A stretch of DNA of 64,000 bases from the NCBI RefSeq assembly GCF_900155985.1, contig NZ_FTMA01000003.1, positions 248,001 to 312,000 on the forward strand, read 5' to 3'. This stretch comes from Maribacter ulvicola. GTDB lineage: Bacteria > Bacteroidota > Bacteroidia > Flavobacteriales > Flavobacteriaceae. Shown piece after piece: positions 52,008 through 58,973 of this stretch; positions within the stretch are counted from its first letter, which is position 1; every line of letters starts with the position of its first letter. The translations under genes and the position numbers were made by a program. The notes under the pieces are model-generated. The model did no database searches, was not told where the DNA came from, and worked only from the letters and a program-made list of their open reading frames with translations.

Positions 52008-53064
52008 AATCCTTCATATTATTCATTCCTCCCATTACATTAACAAAATCTTTCCCCGGAAATAATCCTTGCAAAATGCCTATTGCTTTTTTACTGCGTA
52101 CGCCAGATTGGCATATGACATAAACGGTAGCCTCCAAATTAAGCTCAGCTACTCTATCTGTTAATTCACCTAAAGGAATATGTTTGGCTTCTTTTAAATG
52201 TTGCCTTTGAAATTCTTTATCGGTTCGCACATCTATCAACTCAACAGGTTTAGCTGAAAGCAATTGCTGAAGCTCAACAGCATCTACAGATTTCAATGGA
52301 AGTTCACAGTCAAACTCATAACTAGTAGCCAGCGTTTTTATCTCGTTGTTACCCGGTTGCAGTTGAAATTTCATTCGTTGCATACGCTGACTGAGAGTAT
52401 CAAAAAGCAATAAAACACCTGATACCACTTCTCCTATTCCTGCAATAACCTTTACCACTTCTAAAGCTTGCAGGTTACCAATGATACCAGGCAAAATACC
52501 CAGCACGCCATTCTCATTACAGTTAGGAACAGCATCAGCCGCCGGCATTGTGGGGAACAAACAACGATATGTTGGTCCGCCTTTATAATTAAACACACTT
52601 ACTTGCCCCTCAAAAGCGTGTAATGCACCATAAACAAAAGGCTTATTTGCAATTACACAGGCATCATTAATTAAATATCTAGTGGGAAAGTTATCCGTAG
52701 CATCTACAACGATATCATAGTTTTTAATAATATCAAGGGCATTTGCTACCGTTAAATAAGTTTGGTAAATCTGGATAGTAGTAGTAGAATTTTGAGCTGA
52801 TAATTGACTTTTTATTGCCTCTACCTTGGGGATACCTACCATAGCTTCGGTAAATAAAACCTGACGATGAAGGTTTGATAATGAAACAACATCAGCATCA
52901 ACAACACCCAAAGTACCAACACCCATAGCGTTTAAATAAGTCAGCACAGGAATTCCTAGTCCGCCAGCCCCAACCACTAATACCTTGGCTTCATTTAGCT
53001 TTTGCTGACCTTCATTTCCAAATCTGTCTAAGGTGATTTGTCTTAGGTAACGTTCCTCGTTCAT
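51991..53064 (-). CDS. moeB: MoeB-like adenylyltransferase with a C-terminal rhodanese domain
   Basis: A 357-residue fusion. Residues 1-245 are the E1-like ThiF/MoeB domain: RYLRQITLDRFG, the nucleotide loop VLVVGAGGLGIPVLTYLNAM, LSNLHRQVLF, and DATDNFPTRYLINDAC. Residues 255-355 are a rhodanese domain with the active-site loop ICQSGVRS and VNVMGGM. The enzyme activates the C-terminal glycine of MoaD for thiocarboxylation, and the rhodanese may supply the sulfur. It overlaps mobA by 4 nt. Confidence 0.95.
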   Translation of the reverse strand: MNEERYLRQITLDRFGNEGQQKLNEAKVLVVGAGGLGIPVLTYLNAMGVGTLGVVDADVVSLSNLHRQVLFTEAMVGIPKVEAIKSQLSAQNSTTTIQIYQTYLTVANALDIIKNYDIVVDATDNFPTRYLINDACVIANKPFVYGALHAFEGQVSVFNYKGGPTYRCLFPTMPAADAVPNCNENGVLGILPGIIGNLQALEVVKVIAGIGEVVSGVLLLFDTLSQRMQRMKFQLQPGNNEIKTLATSYEFDCELPLKSVDAVELQQLLSAKPVELIDVRTDKEFQRQHLKEAKHIPLGELTDRVAELNLEATVYVICQSGVRSKKAIGILQGLFPGKDFVNVMGGMNNMKDYVDTY

Positions 53065-53654
53065 TGGGCTATTTTTAGTAGCGCTTCTTCATATTCTGCT
53101 CTAGAATTTGCATTGAGCAATACCTCTTTATGTTTTGGAAACACCAAGTTCACATCTGAGTTTATAAGGAATTTTCTTGGACAAGAACCATTACCAGCTT
53201 CTAAATATGTTACAGACTTTTGTAAAGCTTCAGGTTCCCAAATAGCACAAAGTGGCTCTGGTAACGGGTTATCTGCATCTGCAAAAGCACTAGCAATTTT
53301 GTTTGCATTTCTCGCCGCAACCAACTCCTGTAAAGCCTTTTTATCCATTAACGGTAAATCGCACGCCAATACCAACCAAGCAGCTTCAGGATAAGTTTTA
53401 TGAGCAGATAATAATCCGTTATAAGGACCACGAAATTCATCATTATCCACTATAGTTTCAAAATCGTTTGAAATATCTTTCTCTTGATCTTTACGGATAC
53501 TCAAAAACGTTTGATCACAAACCTCGTTCAACAAATGGTATAAATACTCTCGTTGTGGTAGGTTGTGGTAAGCAATTAAACCCTTGTCTTCTCCCATTCT
53601 TGTGCTTTTACCTCCGGAAAGCACCAAGCCGTATAACTTATCTTTGGAAATCAT
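53061..53654 (-). CDS. mobA: Molybdenum cofactor guanylyltransferase MobA-like
   Basis: A cytoplasmic nucleotidyltransferase of 197 residues with the MobA signature LVLSGGKSTRMGEDKGLIAY at the N-terminus, LVLACDLPLMDKKALQEL around the metal-binding Asp, and PEPLCAIWEP. It converts Moco to the guanine dinucleotide form (MGD). This predicts at least one DMSO-reductase-family or similar molybdoenzyme elsewhere in the genome. It overlaps moaC by 17 nt. Confidence 0.9.
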   Translation of the reverse strand: MISKDKLYGLVLSGGKSTRMGEDKGLIAYHNLPQREYLYHLLNEVCDQTFLSIRKDQEKDISNDFETIVDNDEFRGPYNGLLSAHKTYPEAAWLVLACDLPLMDKKALQELVAARNANKIASAFADADNPLPEPLCAIWEPEALQKSVTYLEAGNGSCPRKFLINSDVNLVFPKHKEVLLNANSRAEYEEALLKIAQ

Positions 53655-54111
53655 TCTTCCCTCCTGTTTTTTGTTCTAATTGAATTGCCCCTATAACGAT
53701 ATCTTGTGAAAGGGCCTTGCACATATCATAAATAGTCAACGCGGCAATAGAAACTCCTGTTAAAGCTTCCATTTCCACACCTGTTTTTTCATTGCATTTT
53801 ACCGTACAAGTAATCTGAAATGCATCAAATTCCGGTTCAATTTCAATATTGATTTTTGATAGGTTTATTTGATGGCATAAGGGTATTAATTCTGATGTTT
53901 TCTTTACCCCCTGTATACCTGCAATTACAGCTGTTTGTACAATACTTCCTTTTTTACCCACAAAATCTTGATCAGACAAAGATTTGAACACCTCTGACGG
54001 AAACTTAATAGTTCCACTTGCAATTGCGGTACGTACCGAAACTTTTTTTTGAGAAACGTCTACCATGGTAGCGTTCCCAGATTCATCTATATGTGATAAT
54101 TTCTTCTGCAT
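53638..54111 (-). CDS. moaC: Cyclic pyranopterin monophosphate synthase MoaC
   Basis: A 157-residue cytoplasmic enzyme working with MoaA in the first step of Moco synthesis. The family motifs are HIDESGNATMVDVSQKKVSV, TAVIAGIQGVKKTSELIPLC, HQINLSKINIEIE, and GVEMEALTGVSIAALTIYDM with CKAL and the lysine/histidine active-site residues. Its stop-to-start neighbour moaA abuts (one-base overlap). The C-terminal GGKNDFQR overlaps mobA. Confidence 0.97.
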   Translation of the reverse strand: MQKKLSHIDESGNATMVDVSQKKVSVRTAIASGTIKFPSEVFKSLSDQDFVGKKGSIVQTAVIAGIQGVKKTSELIPLCHQINLSKINIEIEPEFDAFQITCTVKCNEKTGVEMEALTGVSIAALTIYDMCKALSQDIVIGAIQLEQKTGGKNDFQR

Positions 54112-55094
54112 TATCCTCCTATTGAAGTCATTGAATTACTAAATACGTCTTTATATTTTTCTTGTGCTTCAAAACCTGTTTTAGCACGACTGCCTACAGC
54201 CTTTAAAATTTCCTTTTTAATATTCTCCTCCATATCATCAGCTCTCATAATTTCTCTAAGATTGGCACTTGCCTTGGCATATAAACAGGTGATAACATCA
54301 CCTGTAGCCGATATTCTTAAACGATTACAACTACCACAAAATGTTCTACTAAAAGAAGGAATTACACCAAAAGTTCCTTTAAAACCGGGAATCTTGTAAT
54401 TAATGGATGTTGATGTTTTTGGGGATTCTAATTTATAATAATCTGGATGCTCATTTCTTATATGTTCAAGTATGGTCTTAAAATCCCACTTGATAGTCTG
54501 AAATTCTTTAGATCCGCCATTAAAAGGCATTTCTTCCAAATAACGGACAGATACATTGTAATGTTTTGTTAACTCTAGCATAGGTAGAATATCATCTGTA
54601 TTCTGACCGTCTAAAGCAATAAAATTAACACGAACATTAAATCCTTCAGTAATTAACCGAATCATGTTGTTATACACCACATCATAGTGATTACGGCGCG
54701 TAATACGTTCAAAAGTCTCACGATTAATAGCATCCATACTCACATTAATATTTTTAATGCCTAGTTCTTTCAGCTCATCTATAAACGGACCAATTAAAGT
54801 TGCATTCGTAGTAACAGAAATATCATTAAGTCCATCTAACTTTGACAAACTACGTAGCAACACCATTAAATCTTTACGAACAAATGGTTCACCACCTGTA
54901 ATTCGTATTTTATCTATGCCTTGTGAAACTACAATCTTGCTTAATTTCACCAACTCATCTATGGTAAACAACTTATCATTTTTGGCAAAGTTAATTCCCT
55001 CTTCCGGCATGCAATAATTACAACGAAGATTGCAACGGTCCGTCACCGCCAATCTCAAGTAATTTATTGCTCTATTATGGTTGTCTATTAACAT
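54111..55094 (-). CDS. moaA: GTP 3',8-cyclase MoaA
   Basis: A radical-SAM enzyme of 327 residues. The N-terminal cluster motif is VTDRCNLRCNYCMPEEG, the second cluster motif is FCGSCNRLRISATGDVITC, and the C-terminal tail ends in the conserved GG (TSIGG) needed for radical transfer. I start at the ATG at 55094 (MLIDNHNRAINYLRLAVTD), the usual family start, not at 55115. A 119-nt leader with direct repeats and a purine-rich run separates it from moaE. Confidence 0.97.
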   Translation of the reverse strand: MLIDNHNRAINYLRLAVTDRCNLRCNYCMPEEGINFAKNDKLFTIDELVKLSKIVVSQGIDKIRITGGEPFVRKDLMVLLRSLSKLDGLNDISVTTNATLIGPFIDELKELGIKNINVSMDAINRETFERITRRNHYDVVYNNMIRLITEGFNVRVNFIALDGQNTDDILPMLELTKHYNVSVRYLEEMPFNGGSKEFQTIKWDFKTILEHIRNEHPDYYKLESPKTSTSINYKIPGFKGTFGVIPSFSRTFCGSCNRLRISATGDVITCLYAKASANLREIMRADDMEENIKKEILKAVGSRAKTGFEAQEKYKDVFSNSMTSIGG

Positions 55095-55213
55095 ATTTTT
55101 TAAAAACAAGTTCAAGAGTCAAGTTCAAAAACAAAATCAAATTCAAAAACAAGTTCTTATTCTCTCTTCTCTACACTCTATTTTCTTTACTCTTTTATCT
55201 CTTTTCTAATTTC
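55095..55213 (-). repeat. Repetitive leader between moaE and moaA
   Basis: On the minus strand a long purine-rich stretch (about 55152-55212, GAAA/AGAG type) is followed by imperfect direct repeats built on TTGTTTTTGAA and ACTTG, seen on the plus strand as CAAGTTCAA and TTCAAAAACAA at 55106-55155. Composition is unlike the flanking genes. I see no classical Moco riboswitch helices, and its function is not established. Confidence 0.55.
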
Positions 55214-55630
55214 TCACGGATGTGCGGATACCCACACCGTTTTATTTTTAAATTTCTCTTTTTTCCATATAGGAACAGTCTCTTTTAAAGTATCGATAAG
55301 AAATCTACAGGCTTCAAAACACGCATCTCTATGCGCAGAAGATGCACCTACCACCACCACTGGTTCTTCAACTCCTTTTTCACCTACGGCATGTCTCATG
55401 ACCACCTTGTTCAATGACCATTTTTCTAAAGCTGCATCTGCAATTTTCTCCATTTCTTTTAATGCCATTGACTTATAGGTTTCAAACTCTAAAGCAATTA
55501 CTTCTTCATGGTTTGTAAACTCACGTACAGCGCCTACAAAAACACATATTCCTCCACTTTTGGCATCACTTAATTCAGTATACACCCTAGCGGTATCTAT
55601 TACATCAACTATTTCAATTATTTTCTTCAT
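55214..55630 (-). CDS. moaE: Molybdopterin synthase catalytic subunit MoaE
   Basis: A 138-residue subunit that, with thiocarboxylated MoaD, adds the dithiolene sulfurs to cyclic pyranopterin. Motifs: GGICVFVGAVREFTNHEE, LEFETYKSMALKEMEKIADA, VVMRHAVGEKGVEEPVVVVG, SAHRDACFEACRFLIDTLKE and the C-terminal VPIWKKEKFKNKTVWV with the catalytic lysine. It overlaps moaD by one base. Confidence 0.96.
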   Translation of the reverse strand: MKKIIEIVDVIDTARVYTELSDAKSGGICVFVGAVREFTNHEEVIALEFETYKSMALKEMEKIADAALEKWSLNKVVMRHAVGEKGVEEPVVVVGASSAHRDACFEACRFLIDTLKETVPIWKKEKFKNKTVWVSAHP

Positions 55631-55869
55631 TAGCCTCCGCTTACCGGTGGTATTATAGCAATTTCATCATTGCCGTTCAAAGGTACACTATCATCGGCAT
55701 ACTCACTATTTACAGCGACCGCCAATGAGTTTAATTTCAAAAATTCAGGATAAGAACTTATAAGTTGTTTTTTTAGTTCGGCAACATTTATAGGCTTAAA
55801 ATCATCAGAAAAACTGATTTCAGAACTTCCTACGATATCCTTTGTAATGCCAAAAAAAAGTACATTCAT
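55630..55869 (-). CDS. moaD: Molybdopterin synthase sulfur carrier subunit MoaD
   Basis: A 79-residue ubiquitin-fold sulfur carrier, MNVLFFGITKDIVGSSEISF at the N-terminus, VAVNSEYADDS in the core and the essential C-terminal diglycine in AIIPPVSGG. MoeB adenylylates this terminus. First gene of the leftward cofactor cluster. Confidence 0.94.
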   Translation of the reverse strand: MNVLFFGITKDIVGSSEISFSDDFKPINVAELKKQLISSYPEFLKLNSLAVAVNSEYADDSVPLNGNDEIAIIPPVSGG

Positions 55870-55906
55870 ATTCCTTTAAAATTAGATAAATTCCAAGTTA
55901 GGTATA

Positions 55907-55940
55907 AAAAATAAGGTGCCATAAAAATGGCACCTATTTT
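55907..55940 (-). terminator. Terminator after the DUF6503 gene
   Basis: GGTGCCAT (55915-55922) pairs with ATGGCACC (55927-55934) around AAAA; A/T arms extend it with one bulged base. On the minus strand it ends in a T-rich run, which suits the DUF6503 transcript and insulates the Moco genes. Confidence 0.75.
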
Positions 55941-55967
55941 AAAAGAATTATATGATTTTAAGAAAAC

Positions 55968-56762
55968 TTATTCCACAATTACCGCTTCTGTAGGTTTAGC
56001 ATAAAAGTCCGTTGATTTAGCTTCAACACTTAAACTTGCATTTTCAAAGTTAACGGTATTTGCAGGCGCTGTAATTTCCCCTTTTTCTACTTTATACCAT
56101 GTAATTACTTTTGGCAACAAAATTTTATCAACTTCAACCCACTCCGCATAATTGATCCAATTAATTTTTTCTGAAGGTTCACCACTAAAATAAGTCATAG
56201 TATAGCCCAACCATTTCATTTCATATGTTTTTGCATCATAATGAATATAGTACTCGTCTGTAGATGAAGCACCTACTCCGCTATTATAAGAAATTTTATA
56301 CCCTGGGTATGCAACTCCGTCATGAATCAAAGCATCAACTTCTTCGTACTTTATTCCTTCATCAGATAACACAAACGGCATTGAATAGAAATAAAACATT
56401 AAGTTATGATAGAACTTAGGTTTTCCTTCATAATTACCCGTATGATCTGAAAGCCAAACATCAGAACCATCATAACCAAGCGTATAGGCGTCTGTAGAAA
56501 TTTTGTCCAATCTTTTCTGAAGATCGATAGTTTGTATTTCATTAAACTCTTTATTTGGCATCTCAAACTTCAACGTTTTGTAGCTTTTCCAAGCTTTTAT
56601 CCCGCCATGAGCCTCAAACACCTTGTTTAATTCTGTTGGGTACTTACTTAAATCCAGCTCTTTCTCCACTTTCTCAACAGAGTCGGCAATCGCTTCTTTT
56701 TTTGGAGCTTCTTTACATGAAAACAATGCCAGAGAGAATACTAATAGGTAGAATTTATTCAT
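55968..56762 (-). CDS. DUF6503 lipoprotein
   Basis: A 264-residue lipoprotein (LVFSLALFSC lipobox) with a charged spacer (KEAPKKEAIADSVEKVEKEL) and then a beta-rich domain. The family features are EAHGGIKAWKSYKTLKFE, GYDGSDVWLSDHTG and the MFYFYSMPFVLSDEGIKYE segment, matching DUF6503. It resembles the LolA/LppX-like fold in style, but that is weak. Substrate unknown. It is an isolated gene between the Moco cluster and the rRNA/tRNA methyltransferase. Confidence 0.82.
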   Translation of the reverse strand: MNKFYLLVFSLALFSCKEAPKKEAIADSVEKVEKELDLSKYPTELNKVFEAHGGIKAWKSYKTLKFEMPNKEFNEIQTIDLQKRLDKISTDAYTLGYDGSDVWLSDHTGNYEGKPKFYHNLMFYFYSMPFVLSDEGIKYEEVDALIHDGVAYPGYKISYNSGVGASSTDEYYIHYDAKTYEMKWLGYTMTYFSGEPSEKINWINYAEWVEVDKILLPKVITWYKVEKGEITAPANTVNFENASLSVEAKSTDFYAKPTEAVIVE

Positions 56763-56832
56763 TTTTTATATGATTTTTATGGTTTTAAAGACCTGTTAGT
56801 CGAGAAACTATAAGAGACTTACTAAATTGACC

Positions 56833-56840
56833 TATTTTTG
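56833..56840 (+). promoter_or_regulatory. -7 promoter box immediately before the TrmH-like gene
   Basis: TATTTTTG is an exact TAnnTTTG box, 6 nt before the ATG at 56847. An in-frame TTG at 56838 lies inside the box and is rejected as the start. Confidence 0.55.
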
Positions 56841-56846
56841 CATTTC

Positions 56847-57650
56847 ATGCAAGCAACAAAATACATTAGCAGCACGCAAAACTCCCTAGTAAAAAAGGTA
56901 CTACTTTTAAGGGAAAAATCAAGGGAGCGTAAAAAAACAGGCCTTTTTGTGTTAGAAGGGCTACGCGAGATAGAAATTGCGAACAATGCAAACTATCATA
57001 TTGATACGATATTATACTGCCAAGAAATTCTAGAAAATAGTGACATACTTCAGTCTTTCAATGCAAATCAGTTAATTTCCGTAAGTGGGGAGGTCTATAA
57101 AAAAATGGCTTACAGAGATAGCACTGAAGGTATTATAGCTATAGCAAAGGCTAAGGATCACGAGCTTTCTTCTTTAGCATTTGAAACTAAAAATCCATTA
57201 ATACTAATTGCAGAAGCTCCCGAAAAACCTGGTAATATTGGCGCATTATTACGTACGGCAGATGCTGCAAATTTAGATGCGGTTTTAATAGCAAACCCTA
57301 AAACAGACCTATACAACCCAAATATTATTAGATCAAGTGTAGGATGTGTTTTTTCCAGGGAGGTAAAAATGGGTAGCACAACAGAGATTATATCCTACCT
57401 TAAAAGAGAAGGGTTTCAGATTTTCTGTGCTGCACTGTCAGCATCTAAAGATTATACAACGGTTGACTTCAAAGAACCTACAGCTATAGTAGTAGGTACG
57501 GAGCACTCCGGTCTTAGTACTGAGTGGCTTAACAATGCCTCTCAAAATATTATTATACCCATGGAAGGCGCGATAGATTCTATGAACGTTTCGGTCTCTG
57601 CCGCAATACTTATCTTTGAAGCCAAACGTCAGCGAAAAATAAATAAGTAA
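56847..57650 (+). CDS. TrmH/SpoU-family RNA 2'-O-methyltransferase
   Basis: A 267-residue SPOUT methyltransferase. The N-terminal substrate-binding domain starts YISSTQNSLVKKVLLLREKS, and the knotted SAM domain contains EAPEKPGNIGALLRTADAAN (motif 1), AIVVGTEHSGLSTEW (motif 2), and IPMEGAIDSMNVSVSAAILI (motif 3). This is the RNA ribose methyltransferase layout, with rRNA or tRNA as likely substrate; which position is unclear. The ATG at 56847 (MQATKY) is the start. Confidence 0.92.
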   Translation: MQATKYISSTQNSLVKKVLLLREKSRERKKTGLFVLEGLREIEIANNANYHIDTILYCQEILENSDILQSFNANQLISVSGEVYKKMAYRDSTEGIIAIAKAKDHELSSLAFETKNPLILIAEAPEKPGNIGALLRTADAANLDAVLIANPKTDLYNPNIIRSSVGCVFSREVKMGSTTEIISYLKREGFQIFCAALSASKDYTTVDFKEPTAIVVGTEHSGLSTEWLNNASQNIIIPMEGAIDSMNVSVSAAILIFEAKRQRKINK

Positions 57651-57696
57651 AACTTTTACTTTTTCTATCAAATTTATCGTTTACAATTACATTATT

Positions 57697-58929
57697 ATGA
57701 ATAATACATTCGTCTTTTACTGCATTCTTTTCATACTAATTGCAGAATTTATATTTGCTACGACAATGAATTATTTGAACGCACAGCAATTTAAAAACCC
57801 CATACCAGAAGATCTAAATGACGTTTATAACACTGAAGAATATGAAAAATCCCAAGCATACAAACTAACGAACTACAAATACAACCTTTTTACATCGGTT
57901 TTTTCACTATTATTGATTTTAGCGTTTCTGCTATTTGGCGGATTTGCTTGGGTAGATAGCATTGCTCAGAATCAAAGTGATAATACCATTGTACAGGCTT
58001 TGGTATTCTTTGGGATAATTATGATCGGAAGCGATATGATCAATATTCCATTTTCTTACTACCAAACTTTTGTAATCGAAGAAAGCTTCGGCTTCAACAA
58101 AACCACAAAAGCAACCTTTTTTATTGATAAGCTCAAGCAATGGTTAATGACCGTTATTGTTGGTGGCACAATGCTATCGCTTATCATTTGGTTTTTTCAA
58201 TGGGCAGGTACAGCCTTTTGGTTATATACTTGGGCACTGATTGCAATTTTCACCTTGTTCATAAATGTTTTTTACAGCAGGTTAATTGTACCCTTGTTCA
58301 ATAAGCAAGAACCCCTAGAAGAGGGCACCTTAAAAGAAAAGATCAAAAACTACGCAGCACAAGTAGGTTTTGACCTGCAACAGATATTTGTCATCAATGG
58401 ATCTAAACGCTCTACAAAAGCAAACGCCTACTTTTCTGGGTTTGGAAAAGAAAAGCGAGTAACTTTATATGACACCTTAATAGATGACTTGGAAGAAGAA
58501 GAAATTCTTGCCGTATTGGCACATGAAATAGGTCATTACAAGAAAAAACATATCGTATACAATCTGGTCACATCTATTCTTCTTACCGGCTTCATGCTCT
58601 TGATACTTTCATTTTTCATCAACAACCCAGAAGTTTCATTGGCAATTGGGGTAGACAGCCCAAGTTTTCATGCTTCACTAATTGGTTTTGGAATCTTATA
58701 CAGCCCCATTTCTGAAATTACGGGCTTATTAATGAATTATTTTTCAAGAAAATTTGAATACCAGGCAGATGACTATGCAAAAAAAACTTATGCAGCTATA
58801 CCATTAGTAACAGCTTTGAAAAAGCTATCAAAAAACAGTCTTAGCAACTTAACTCCACATCCAGCATACGTATTCATGCACTATTCACATCCACCACTAA
58901 TAGATCGCATACGTAATTTAAAGGCATAA
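57697..58929 (+). CDS. M48-family CAAX-protease-like metallopeptidase (Ste24 type)
   Basis: A 410-residue integral membrane zinc protease with several helices and the zinc motif HEIGHYKKKH at about 275-285 preceded by LAVLAH. A later E in the NYFSRKFEYQADDYA segment is the third ligand. The N-terminal region (PEDLNDVYNTEEYEKSQAYK and PFSYYQTFVIEESFGFN) matches the Ste24/CAAX prenyl protease 1 subgroup. Bacterial members probably do quality control on membrane or lipoprotein substrates. It sits 46 nt after the methyltransferase gene and 44 nt before relA/spoT. Confidence 0.92.
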   Translation: MNNTFVFYCILFILIAEFIFATTMNYLNAQQFKNPIPEDLNDVYNTEEYEKSQAYKLTNYKYNLFTSVFSLLLILAFLLFGGFAWVDSIAQNQSDNTIVQALVFFGIIMIGSDMINIPFSYYQTFVIEESFGFNKTTKATFFIDKLKQWLMTVIVGGTMLSLIIWFFQWAGTAFWLYTWALIAIFTLFINVFYSRLIVPLFNKQEPLEEGTLKEKIKNYAAQVGFDLQQIFVINGSKRSTKANAYFSGFGKEKRVTLYDTLIDDLEEEEILAVLAHEIGHYKKKHIVYNLVTSILLTGFMLLILSFFINNPEVSLAIGVDSPSFHASLIGFGILYSPISEITGLLMNYFSRKFEYQADDYAKKTYAAIPLVTALKKLSKNSLSNLTPHPAYVFMHYSHPPLIDRIRNLKA

Positions 58930-58973
58930 TTTTTGTTGTGCATCATATAAGATTATCTTATTTTTAATCTAGT

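Noticed and set aside
55095-55213. Moco riboswitch before moaA
   Set aside because: The stretch is low-complexity repeat and purine run; I see none of the conserved helices of that riboswitch class.
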